The position numbers and the translations under genes were made by a program. From Jaltomata sinuosa (Eukaryota; Streptophyta; Magnoliopsida; Solanales; Solanaceae), in contig QJPP01000862.1 of the NCBI GenBank assembly GCA_003996215.1, forward strand, positions 1-64,000: 64,000 nt of DNA. The letters are read 5' to 3'. The notes below the pieces were generated by a model. That model worked only from the letters and a program-made list of their open reading frames with translations, made no database searches and had not been told where the DNA came from. Of the stretch, positions 1 to 11,189 are shown piece by piece; position 1 is the stretch's first letter, and each line of letters starts with the position of its first letter.

Positions 1-179
1 CAGAAACTTCAAGGGTTCTACGCATGACACAGAAGCAAGGAAAGAGTCAACTTTCCTAAAATGTCACTGTAGCCTCCCAAAGATTGAGTACGGACATCTC
101 CGCCCCGATCCGCAGGACTCTACTAGACATTGGATCCTATACCGATGACACCGGTGAACCTAAAGCTCTGATACCAAGT
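1..179 (-). mobile_element. 5' leader of left-edge gypsy element (N1)
   Basis: This is the untranslated internal sequence that follows the 5' LTR of a minus-strand element extending beyond position 1. It is placed by the primer-binding site next to the LTR end. No coding sequence is visible in this short piece. Confidence 0.7.
165..176 (-). other. Primer-binding site of element N1
   Basis: The plus strand reads GCTCTGATACCA, so the minus strand reads TGGTATCAGAGC. This is the classic match to the 3' end of plant initiator-Met tRNA used to prime reverse transcription. It lies 3 bases inside the LTR end. This fixes the element as minus strand and the neighbouring LTR as its 5' copy. Confidence 0.9.
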
Positions 180-2466
180 TGTCACGACCCGATTTCTCGG
201 TCATGATGGCACCTACAACCCCCGGTAGGTGAACCAATCTCCATAACCCAGGACAGTTGGTAATGGGCTACTAACTAACAAATAAGGGAACAAGACGAAG
301 AGAATAGATATCAGGGATATAAATATATACATGTGCGGAAACTAAACCAAACCCCAAGACCTTGTATCATAGTATAGAGCCAAAACTACATACATGGAGT
401 GTAAACAATCCAAAACAATATATATAGATGTCTCTGAATGGTAATAGAGTACATAAAGCAAAAGATAAACTAAAGCTAAGTTCCGATCGCCAAGAGCTCA
501 CCCTCAGTCTGAAGTAGTCCCCAACAGATCTCCAAGCACGAATCACAACGATCTAACGGTGATGGCCCACGCTAGGATCTACACCCAAAGATGCAGGGAA
601 AGGTAGTTGTGAATGAGGCACTAATGCAGAGCATAAAGGTACCAAGTATAGGTATCATTAGGGCGACTGCGGCAAGATAGATGATAAGAGCGTAGTAAAC
701 AGAAAAGAATAGAAGCAACAGAACACATAATTAGACAGAAAGTACAGCAGGAACAAGCCCAGAGGGAAAGTTCAAACAGAACCCACATGTTAGGCAGTAG
801 AGAATATAACACACCATAGGCACAGGTGAAAAAGTAGGAATAGTACGCACCTGGGGGCCTTTGCAATAACAGTGTATACATAATAAGTTTACGAAATGGA
901 CGGTATACCGGTAACCTCAAGTGTAAGAAGAAGAGAGAAAGAGTAATGATAGGCATGCTCAGAGACATGAATCAAACTCAACTAATCATATCAATCTCAA
1001 ATCCATAAACAAACAGTCTAGAATTAACCAATTTCATACTTAACCGTAACAGGGAACAATTCTGTAAGTAAATAGCAAAATTCTACCGACAGTCCCCCAG
1101 ACGCCCATACAACCGAGGAACACAAACAAGTGAAAACAAACCCTTCGGCATCCCATACTACTGGAGCGTACAATCAACAAACAACAAACAAGGGTGTAGC
1201 CTCAAACAATGAATGATGTGATGCATGAAGATCTCAAGTGAAATGGTATCTCTGTATGTACCTCCTCCGTTGCCGATCCGGCCCAGCAGGTAGGTTCCAT
1301 GGAAGGACACTGCCCGTATACCTCTACTCCACCGTATACCCTTCCTCCGGCACACACAGCCTGCAGCCCCTGGCCTGGATGGCAAGGTCCATGGAGGTCC
1401 CTGACCCCATACTAAAACTCAGTATCAAAACATGTTGTCCGAAAGCAAGTTCGGGTTCAAGATAGAGACCCAGTCTCGAATATGCATGCCCAGACCATGT
1501 CCAGGACTAAAGTAGTAGGAAAATATCTCAAAAACCCCTCCAAGGGTGCCTGGGCATAACCGGGTCTAAACAGTAGAAAGTCATCTCAGGTGCTCGGTCT
1601 GATCGAGGCTAAAATCATCTCAAGTAGCAAGAAAACTCAACTAGCACCCCGTCCCTGCCGAGTCTAGCGTTAATCGTAAAACTGGTGTTTTAAAACATAA
1701 TTTTACTTCCTTTTATCCAGGAATATTCACAAGTTAAATCAAACCATTTCCAAATTATTTTCATAAAAAACGGGCCCCCCGGGCCATGCAAGGTTTAGAA
1801 AATAGTGTCAGTAGGCCCGAAGCCAAAACCATAGTAAACATGGATAAAACCTCTTTATATGCATGGAAATGGTATGATCACACACAATAGCTGCCCAACA
1901 GCTCACAATCAACCTATCGACCCTGCACAGGCCCACAGCTACTCAGCAAGAATAACCAGCCTAGAAGGATAATTCTATGCCCGGGACTCGCGGACATTCC
2001 CAAAATCCCACCTTCTATGTTCCAGAGTCAACAAGGCCTCACAGGACCACAAGTGTAAATAAAATATATCGGCAAATACTACAAGCAACGGAGGAACAAA
2101 AGTAGGCGGACATGAATAAAGCGGTCGAGGTCTGTGGTACCAACCTAATAAACCAACCCAAGGATGCCCATTAATACAATTTTATCCTTTATATGCGGAG
2201 TCTAGGGAAAATAAACCGTAACCTACCTGTCGTCCGATGACAAGCTTGAACCTCTCCAAAAAATCCCCAACACGAAATCAAACTCGAACTCGGGCTTGAA
2301 TAACTTGACGTAGATAATTGATTTCCTTTAAAAGATGGCGCATCGCATCAAATAATTTTTCCACAAATATTCCTCTATTTGTAAGCATAAGTATATGCGG
2401 ATATTAAGTAGTGCTAATCCTCAAATAATATTGAGAGACTTGGCAGAAGCATATATAGATGCAACA

Positions 2467-2474
2467 TATATATA
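2467..2474 (-). promoter_or_regulatory. Candidate TATA box of LTR N1
   Basis: An AT-only run at 2465-2480 reads TATATATA on the minus strand. It lies about 110 bases downstream of the G-box palindrome in the transcription direction. The position is reasonable for an LTR promoter, but AT-rich surroundings make chance likely. Confidence 0.35.
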
Positions 2475-2582
2475 AATATAGCAAGGATTAAAGTTTGGCC
2501 AGCATCACCTAATAACCAATTAGAGGTGCTTGGTGATGTGCTTAGTGGCAGCACTAATGCCTAACTAACTTGCTGTCCACTC

Positions 2583-2608
2583 CCTCTACTTCCACGTGGA
2601 AGTAGAGG
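2583..2608. promoter_or_regulatory. Perfect 26-bp palindrome centred on a G-box
   Basis: The left arm CCTCTACTTCCAC is followed at once by its exact reverse complement. The centre, 2593-2598, is CACGTG, the plant G-box bound by bZIP and bHLH factors. It lies in the U3-like part of LTR N1 upstream of the candidate TATA run. It is absent from the other N-family LTRs because their U3 is different. A promoter element is likely; a cruciform-forming repeat is the alternative. Confidence 0.65.
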
Positions 2609-4097
2609 TGACACACCATACCTATTTTAACCCCATAATGTATATATTCGGGTATTGCATAGGTTCGTGATAAAATAAATATAATATTTTAAATATATCC
2701 CAATAATTAGAAAATTATTTCCAATAAAACTTACTATATTATAATAAATAATTTTCAACATAACTAAATTTACTATCTCCGTTAAAATATTATAATGTAT
2801 AAAAACCTTATAAAATAAATACATATACAATTATATCGTAACAAAAATATTTTTCATAAACCTTTAAAATATTTTGAAAAAGTAATAATAATATAATTTT
2901 TTACCCAATTCAACTTTCAAATAAAATATTTTCAAATACGCACGATTTTGATACTCAAGAACCCTCTTGGAACCCTCCCTTATGTTTTCTCACTGTTTCA
3001 GAACTGAAATGGCGTTTTAAAATGTGAAGTTGAGGCTTAAATCGAGTTTGACCCGACCCGGTTCGCGACCCGGTTCGCAACCCATTTTCTGCCAGACAGT
3101 CCGCGGTAAAACAGTCATAACTTTTAACTCCGAGATCAGTTGGCCGTGAGGTTTAGTGCATTGGAAACTAGACTCGTAGACCTTCGATTTGGTATTTTGG
3201 GGGACTTCTAACTCTTTATATATTGAGAGAGAATCTCTGAGACATTTTACCCAAAGTTCAGAAAATTTATTAAAGAACTTACGATAACTTTTGCCGACTT
3301 GCTTGACTTCAAAACTTATAATGCGACCAAACAAATGGACCCGACACCAAAATACCGGTCCTGACAAGCCTTAAGTGACTTGGGGCCGCTACAAACAAGC
3401 TCTAACGGTTCAAGGAAAACCTATACGTGGAAATAACCGGAAGGGTCATTACAAAAAGCCCGAGGGTACCAAAATTGGGTGTATCTCTATTGATCCTGCT
3501 GGGGGTCTGAGACCGACAAGATCTCTAAATATAGCAATTATAAACACTGATAGCTCAACAATATGTAAACAACTCAAGGCTGACAAGGCTAATATCATAG
3601 TAGATATCTAATAACAAGGTCGACAAGGCCATACCCAACATTGACACACCTATACACGTCTACAAGCCTCTACGAGTAAATAAAATATCTTATATCAAGG
3701 AAAGGACCCTGTACTACCCATTAACTTGTACATATACATAACATGGTAAAAATATAAGCTAGACATATGGCTCGTCAGCTCAAGGAAGAATGGAGCTTAC
3801 CAAAATGGCTTAACTCTGCAACTCCTACTGAAGAGGTTTGTCTGGACCTGCAGGCATGAATGCAGCTCCCCCAGGCAATGGGGGAATCAATACAAAATTA
3901 ATATACTGGTATGTAAGGTACGAACATAATAGTAAGTAGCAAGTAGTAAATCTGAATAGGATATAATATGAAACTTGTAAACTGTAATCGGTAAGACTCA
4001 TTAAGCTTTTTTCTCTTTTATTCTTTTTAGAACACAACTCATGCCTTAACTCACACCGCAACTCACACTTTATAATACACGTTGAACCATAATATAA

Positions 4098-4246
4098 CCT
4101 CGGTGCACCCTATATATTATGGCCTCAATATGGCAGTAGCGCCTCGGTGCACACTAAATATATAATGTCCTCAATGTGGTAGTAGCACCTCAGCACACAC
4201 TTTGTATATAATAGACTTAATATGGCAGTAGCTCCTTGGTGCAAAC
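4098..4246. repeat. 45-bp tandem repeat in B 3' LTR (3 full copies)
   Basis: Units beginning CCTCGGTGCAC, CCTCGGTGCAC, CCTCAGCACAC and CCTTGGTGCAA start at 4098, 4142, 4188 and 4234, a period of 44-46. Each contains a TATATAATG-like core and ends in GGCAGTAGC or close to it. The partner LTR has one more unit (25620-25812). Confidence 0.85.
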
Positions 4247-5711
4247 TAACACGCAACCCACACATAATTAGCGTATTACTAGATTGACCTTCAAAGATAC
4301 TCTTGTTAGTTATGAAGGTTAATTTAGATAACTCTGTAGCCTTGACTTACTAGACGTTGGACTAAACTTAACAAACACATTTGAATGGGGATTTTACTTG
4401 CTAATTTTCCTTTTATACTTTCTAAAGCTTGATTACAGATTACAATACAAAGAAGAAACTCGACAAAAGGATAACTTATGTTTCGTGCAAAAAGAATAAA
4501 AAAATTTATAAGAAGGTGACTTGAATCACCATAATGTATCACTTAGTTCCTTAAGACTTGTTAAGTTACCAAATAAGATCTCTTACAACAAAATACTCAA
4601 ACTCCTTATTTCAGAGATTTAGACTTATATTTCAAGATTCATGCCGATAAGGAATAAAGAAGACTTAACATACCTCGTTCTTTCCGAAGATTGCGCTTAC
4701 CACAACTTGGCTTTTCCTTTGTTCAGTTAATCTATAATACAAGAGTATAATGAATCCAATATTAGCTCTTGAACCTGATGCAACTTCACCAAAATAGTAC
4801 CTAATTATTTTTTGGCAGATTTACGTATTGGCATTAATTAAATGGTGCATCACCACACCTTTATCCCCCATTTCAATACAACAGACACAAACACCAACCT
4901 ACTATCTCCAAGCATAAAATCACATCAAACATACCCTACACAACAAACCATACTAAAATACAATAGCAACACATTGAACCCACGGCTTGCGATCACCATC
5001 TCGTGAGTTCTTAACAATAATTCAACAACATTTGTTCATCCAAACTTTAATCCAAAAAGATAATTATGCGCAAAGTACTCACCACACTTGAGGGGTTATT
5101 TTTATCCTCTTTTTATTGATGTCTTGCAAAGATTAAGTAGCCCCTACTATACCAATAAGAGAAGAAGAAATCTCTTAATTGTTACAAAATTTCTAAGTGT
5201 CCAACTTTAAAGAAGGGGCTGCCATAGTTCATGTATTTCTTACCATAGGATATATTAGCTATATGTAGTAGATTATTACCATGATAATAAGTTGTTTAAC
5301 TAACCTTAAGCTTGAATAAATCTTTATATTCTTAGAACCCTAAAGGTAGGGAGGGATGCCAAGAGTAAAGAATTTCTTAAACTTTTGTTTCAGGATATTG
5401 GCTAAGAAAATACTGCTGAAACTTCAACAAAATCAAGTCCTTATATGGAGTCTTTTGGAAGAATTTTTGGCTTAACTTTTGGCCAAAATGGGTCAAGATG
5501 TTTGGGCCAAAATTAACCTTTGGTTAGGCCTCAAATGGGTTATATTTGTGGCTGATTGTGGGCTGCTTTTGGGCTGTTTTTGGGTCTTACTTTTGTCAAC
5601 ATTGGTGGATGCCTTGTACATAATTTGGGCCAGAACTTGTATCACTTTGTTGGAACAACATAGAGCTTATTTTGGACAATCGTTATGTCTAATAATCCAT
5701 GTAAGTGCTTC

Positions 5712-5716
5712 ACACA
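5712..5716. repeat. Target-site duplication, left copy (ACACA)
   Basis: The five bases ACACA immediately precede TGTAACACCCC at 5717 and recur at 19343-19347 just after the terminal GACA of the array. A 5-bp duplication is what gypsy integrases produce. The flanks then continue as one uninterrupted B LTR. Confidence 0.85.
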
Positions 5717-6065
5717 TGTAACACCCCAAAAATTTTGAGCTAAGATCCAAACTATTTCCATGAGTGTCATGATCATTTTCCTAGTGTGGTGAGTGCTTTG
5801 GATGTGAATCATGTTCATAATAAATTCTTATAAGCAAGTTAAGTTGAAAGCACCCCAATCAAAGAAGTTTTCATGTAAGACTAAACTAGGGTCAACTTTA
5901 AACAATCATAACTCCCTGAAGATAAAGTGTTAGGTGGCCTATTACACTCCAAATTAAAGGTCTTTGAGTCTTCTTTCCAACGCCACTGATCGTGCATTAA
6001 TATGATTATGGAGTAAAAAGTAATTGATATTTTACTAAAGGGTGTCTGTCTGTCAAAATGACAGA

Positions 6066-6236
6066 TAGAAACCACGAGAAGGTTCCACGGGTCATGGAAT
6101 GATCCACGGGCCATGAAACCAACCCGTAGAAATCAGACCTGAAACTATTTTGTTGCCTGAAAACCATGAGAAGGTTCCACGGGTTGTGGAATGATCCACG
6201 GGTCATGAAACCAACTCGTGGAAATCAGTCTAGAGG
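6066..6236. repeat. 92-bp tandem duplication in U3 of array LTR 1
   Basis: Two units (GAGAAGGTTCCACGGG at 6076 and 6168) each carry CCACGGGTCATGG-type imperfect palindromes. The same duplication is present in LTR 2 (about 11490-11650) and LTR 3 (about 16965-17120), so it predates the array. Confidence 0.8.
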
Positions 6237-6398
6237 CCAGAAACTTTGCCCAAGAACCACGAACTTTTTTCACGAACCGTGATCCATTCTAAGAGTTTTG
6301 GTTCATACTCGTGGAACCTAGCGACGAGTTTTTTCAGCATTTTTTAATTTAGTTTTCTAGGGGTATTTCAGACCATTCTTTCTTCTTTTAGCTCTGGC

Positions 6399-6406
6399 TA
6401 TAAATA
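6399..6406 (+). promoter_or_regulatory. TATA box of array LTR 1
   Basis: TATAAATA in the context GCTCTGGCTATAAATA. It is conserved in LTR 2 and LTR 3 and lies about 160 bases downstream of the duplicated U3 motif block. This is the likely start of element transcription. Confidence 0.75.
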
Positions 6407-8488
6407 ATTTTAGGCTTATTTTATTAAGTAAAATACCTCCCAACATATCAGTTTTCCTTATTCAATCTCTCAAGTCAGTTTCAAAGGAGAAAAGAGCGTT
6501 CTTCTCCAAATTTCAGACCTAGGACTTTCTCCATCAATCTTCAAACTTCAGGTTCTCTTCAAGGGTTATCATCAACCACGTATGTAGGATTCTAATGAGG
6601 GTTTCGTTTCACCCTCATGCCCAAAGTTTCAGATTTCAGTATGAATTTTCTAGTTATGATTCTAGGGTTCTTACTCCAACATGTGTTTCACTGTGAATTC
6701 GATTTCTTGATGATTCTATATAACCACTGGCCTTGTTAGAATGATTTTTACATGAATTTCTGCAAATAGATTTCAAAACCCAAGATATTTGGGAGAAGCT
6801 TGTTTTAGCCTGATTTTACAATATTTTCTCAGAATTTAGACCTCCATTCAGAATTTAGTTCAGCTTGGCAACATTCAGTCCAAGCAAGTTTAAGTTTCCT
6901 CATGATTATTTTAGCTATGGGTTTTGGCTTCCAGACAAGTATTCATGATTCCCAATCACTTTAGTCCAGTTGTTTTAAATACAAAAGAACTATGCATGAT
7001 TTAGCATGTTTTGGCCTACCTTCAATATGATCTACAAAATCAGTTTTAAATATGAACAGTTTTCACATTCACATATGTCACATGATACAAACCGTTCTCA
7101 TGCATTATTAGTAAGGTGCTCAGTCAGTCAGAATTACATGATTAGAATGCTTCATTCTTAGCAATAGTTGGTATTCTCAGATTATATCAGTATTTTGAGC
7201 TATTAAGTATTTCAGTTGCATTCATAGCTTTATATTCAGTTGAGAGTAGACTTAGCACCGAGCGTAAAAAGGGATGAAGGCTCACCCATTAGTTTAGGCT
7301 GAGACCTTTAGTAGCAGTACTTAAGTCCCAAAACTATGACACCACCGTAGGTTCTAAAGGGGTTACCCATCAGATTAGGCTTGACACAATTTTCCTTTGT
7401 GGATATCAGTTTAGTGGATCCATGTCAGATTTGTTTGTACCCTTGGCAAGGTATGAACACCCTCTCAGTTAGGGTTACAGGTTGGCCTCACAGTTAGCTC
7501 AACTTGGGGTATGTTGGTTAATAGTAGCTCCCACAGTCCATATTCATTATTGCATGACCTTGTATTAAGTTATTCAGTTCAGTTCAGTATTATACAGTTG
7601 CATGTTTATATACTTGTTCATTGCATTACCTTATTCCTTTCAGCTTGCATTCAGTACAATATATAAGTATTTTCAGCATGCTCAGTAGAAGAAACTCCCC
7701 TAAGGATTTACTTTAAACATGACTTTTAGCATGACTCATGATTTTCAGCTCAGTTGCACTATTTCATGATTTACAGACATACTTTATCTATTTAATCCAT
7801 GGAATCCCAAGTAACAGTTTTACTTATCTTTAAACATCATTATTTCATAGCTACAGTCCAATAACATGATTTACATTCTCTTTAGTAAAAGAGTTTATGT
7901 TCTACAATTTTGACTTATGCACTTCAGATGTTATACCTCAGCCATGCTTTCAGTACACCTGTTTTCTCATGATTTCAATGTTAGTGCATTATCTCACATG
8001 CTCAGTACATTCAAAGTACTGACCATATACCTTCCTTGTGCTGCATTATTTTATGATGTAGGTTACAGTGCTAGCTCCCAGGATCATGGTAAGACAGATC
8101 ACAGCCTCCATCCAGCAAGGGATGAGTTCTCCTTATTCGAGAACTCCAGTCAACTAGTAGTCATAGTATTTTATTTTTTAGTTCTTATATATTGATTAGA
8201 GATAGTTAGGGGTCATGTCCTGGCTAACTGTAGTCAGTGTTAATAGAGGCTTCATAGACAGTCAGACAGTCAGTTAGTTGTTGTATGAGTTTTCAAATGC
8301 TATTGTATCGCAGCTTATGATAGTTCATTTTGTTATAATATTTTTTTAAGTGCTCAGCACATTTTAGCTTTCGCATTATCTTTGAGTTTGTATCTTAGCA
8401 GTATGCTAGGCCATGGGTTAGCTTGGGGTCACTTGTGACCCTAAGCACCATGTCTCATTCAGGGTGTAGGGTCGGGGAATGACAAACT

Positions 8489-8500
8489 TGGTATCAGAGA
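8489..8500 (+). other. Primer-binding site of array internal 1
   Basis: TGGTATCAGAGA, one mismatch from the initiator-Met tRNA complement TGGTATCAGAGC, four bases after the LTR end. Confidence 0.85.
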
Positions 8501-8567
8501 ACAAAGTTTAAGTGTCCTAAGGTGTCTGTGAAGCCGTGTCTAGTAGAGTCTTACTTATGGGTGTGTT

Positions 8568-8789
8568 GTGAACCACACTTATAATCAGGAGGCTACAGGT
8601 CATTTAGGAAATGTTTCCCTTATTTCATACTCCAGATCATACAGTAGAACTGTTCCTTCTAAGACTTATGCAGAATCAAGCGTTGATCAGATTGCTCAAA
8701 TCATGCCTCATCTTCGAGGTAGTGGAGATAGTATTGTTCATATTCCTATCAGTAAGATTCTCTCAGATAGATTCATTAGAAAAGTTTAG
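8568..8789 (+). pseudogene. Possible gag N-terminal remnant
   Basis: A 73-codon open frame just after the leader, in the place where gag starts in related elements. It contains a basic serine-rich start followed by unrecognised sequence and ends in TAG. The second internal region has a similar but differently broken frame (13899-14135). It could equally be chance; no Retrotrans_gag core is visible. Confidence 0.3.
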
Positions 8790-11179
8790 AGAAAGCACAG
8801 GGGCTTGAGCTGAGCCCACTAGTGTATTAAAGTCTACAAATCTAAGAGCATGTTCCATTTTCCACTCGTTTAGTTGAGCCTACAGTAGAATGTGCTCTCA
8901 GACCGCCTTCTTGAAACTTTACTATTAATGGAACCTTAGCCAAAAGGTATAGTTGTGTAAGTGCTTGGGTAGTATAGTGACTCAATAGTTAGTATGAATT
9001 GAGATGTTATGGGCCATAAGTAGAAGAATAGCCCCAGAACTAGATGCATGAATTCAGAAGTTCAGTGGCTATGAGAGGAAAATGGTTGGTTAGAATGACT
9101 TAGAGCATATTTGAACTAGATGAAGAATATCCTTGAATGGTAGAAAGGTAGATGTGTATCCAGAGTAGTATGTTGTGGCATGAATTCAAGAGATTATAGA
9201 TAGACGATGTTGAGTCCTTTAGTGTTGTCTAAATTCAGTTGATTTTGGTGGATGTGAACCTAGATATGTGATGTTAATAGACGAATGTGCAAAGGTCAGG
9301 TATCTAAGTGTTACAAGAAGTGGTTATATATCCCCGTAAGAGTATGAGTCCTCTAGTGATAGCCTTAAAGGTAAAGAGAAAGCTAAGAGATACCTCAGAA
9401 GAAGACCTAGCAAGGCATTACCATCTTCATCTATAGCTTATCAGGGAGAGTTTAGTGTCCAGGAATACGGTGATACCCCAACCTTACAAGAGTTAGTTGA
9501 TTATAGCCTAGTTCAGGAGAGAGATTAACAGACTTAGAGGGGTGACTTTCAAGCTAAGGGAGAGATGGTAGAATGAAAAACCAAGTAGAGTCTTGTGACT
9601 CACCCAATACAGAATTCTACAAAGGGCTATGATAGGATATAATCCATTCTTATTCCAGCGAATTTCCTAGCACTTCAGTCAAGGTGACACTATACTCAGA
9701 CATATTTGTGTCATACTCACGAATAAATGTATGCACTCCATAAAGATTCATGTCCATGCTCAGCTTTTAAAACAAATAGAAATTGATCCAGACAGCGATT
9801 CTAGTCTTACTCTATGATTTTATGAATTCCAGCTTTATTCCATGAGGCTCATTATACAAGTAAACTCATGTCTCATAGTGTGCTCAGTTGTATGTACTCA
9901 GACCAGTTCTTAGGATATGCCTTGATGGATAATAAAATCATGCTACATCATGTATACGTTCAGACCAGATTTCTCGAACAGTTCATGCTTATGAGTCCTT
10001 ACTCTAACCAAGCTTCATATGTCCAAAATGTGAGACACTCAAACCTTTGTACTTGACTTTTCAAACCTCACCTTGAGTGGCTAGAACATGACGAGTGTAA
10101 GTCAAGACCGATCATCACTCCTTCATTCGTGATGCTCATGCTCCCACTCCATTCCTTCAGTGATCTTGGGTTATGTTTTCGCAGATGTTAGTGGAGAAAG
10201 CTAAGTAGTAGCCTAGATGGGAAGTACTAGATTTTCCTCTTATTGGTGTACCTTTGTAGAAGTTCTTGCAGTTACAGTTTCTACATATGCTAGGGAAGAG
10301 AAGATGAGTCTCAAGTAGTGGAAGCTACAAAGATACCATAAGGGGATCATAGTGATAGGCTTGAATGTCATGATGATATACATGTGGGCCTTTGATTTGT
10401 GCAACCAGTGAACCATTGATTAGATTTCAAGGTTAGTTCATTTTTATGATAAGAAGGAATATCTTTCTTCGGAGATAACTCAAGATGCAAAAGATTTAGT
10501 CGAGATAGGCTTAAATATGGTGAAAGCAGGTAGTTAGACTCAGACCTTAGCATATATATGTGCACTGATGAGAATTTTATTTGCAAATGGTAAGAGTTGT
10601 ATTCAGAGAAGTTAGTGTGGTTGTAAAGGGTGTTCCAAAGCTTAAAAGCTATCAACTATCATGTTAAGGCAGGAATAGTCTTGTTATTACTCCCTGCCTA
10701 GGGTGCTCATACCTTATGTCCAGTAGCTTCAGCTAGCAAGATAGTAGACTCCTCATATCAGATTAGTTCAGACCTGCTGGTAATCCTTCCTTAGGCTAGA
10801 AGGCCTTACGTTCAGTTCAGTCCATGCTAGTAAGTTCAGTTTAGAAGAGAATAGTTTTATCGTATGGTTATTCCCCTCAGTTTTATGTACCTTTCAGTTA
10901 CTATGATTTCTAAGAATGCGTTCGTTCTTTATGAGTTTCAATTAAGTCCCTACTCTCACTCCAGACTAGTTATCATGTTGGACATTTAGTTTCATGTCCT
11001 ACCAGTGTTCTTATGCTCTCAGTGTGCATACATGCCTTATGAACCCAACTCAATTCTTATTTCAGTTGGAATTCACTTACTATGTTAGTACTCCAGCTTT
11101 TAGAACTCAATTGGTGGGATTGCAACTATTTTCCCACAACCTCAGCTGAGTTAGTCTTCATTCGAGGATGAATGATCCC

Positions 11180-11189
11180 AAGTGGGAGA
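11180..11189 (+). other. Degraded polypurine tract before array LTR 2
   Basis: AAGTGGGAGA in the place of the usual AAGGGGGAGATA that primes plus-strand synthesis. It joins directly to LTR sequence that lacks its first 50 bases. Confidence 0.6.

Larger units (their letters stand above)
180..3453 (-). mobile_element. LTR N1 (5' LTR of an element extending left)
   Basis: On the plus strand it runs from TGTCACGACCCGATTTCTCGG to GGAAGGGTCATTACA, so on its own strand it starts TGTAATGACCC and ends CGTGACA. Its 3.27-kb length is large but usual for plant chromoviruses. The half from 180 to about 2250 (R/U5 on the sense strand) matches the other N-family LTRs at 29640 and 60122. The half from about 2260 to 3390 (U3) does not match them, except for the last ~60 bases. 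It interrupts the 3' LTR of element B, whose first bases would lie beyond the left edge. Open frames inside it, such as 621-968, are not recognisable proteins. Confidence 0.85.
3454..5716 (-). mobile_element. 3' LTR of element B, first part
   Basis: Homologous along its length to the 5' LTR of the same element at 24919-27546. Both share, for example, the stretch around GTGTATCTCTATT near 3480 and 24990, and the block of 45-bp repeats. The first ~45 bases are missing here because LTR N1 is inserted at 3453. The LTR is then interrupted at 5716 by the three-LTR array and resumes at 19348. The frames inside it (3825-4061, 4324-4542, 5479-5721) have no recognisable product. Confidence 0.85.
5717..8484 (+). 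mobile_element. Array LTR 1
   Basis: Runs from TGTAACACCCC to GAATGACA (2768 bp), followed by AAC and a primer-binding site. It has a CCACGGGTCATGG-rich block upstream of a TATA box at 6399. In a ~185-base stretch compared by eye (7900-8090 against 13320-13510) I count roughly 17 differences from LTR 2, so the copies are old. Confidence 0.85.
8485..11189 (+). mobile_element. Array internal region 1 (no pol)
   Basis: This 2.7-kb stretch begins with the primer-binding site and a leader typical of plant gypsy elements. A short frame at 8568-8789 may be a remnant of the gag N-terminus. It ends with a gypsy-type tail, where GAGGATGAATGATCCCAAG precedes the LTR. I find no zinc knuckle, RT (DD), RNase H or integrase motif in any frame, so the middle of gag-pol has been lost. 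This fits a large non-autonomous derivative. Confidence 0.75.

Noticed and set aside
621..968. 115-codon minus-strand frame inside LTR N1
   Set aside because: Low-complexity Leu/Cys/Tyr-rich translation of LTR sequence, not kept in the homologous part of N2 or N6.
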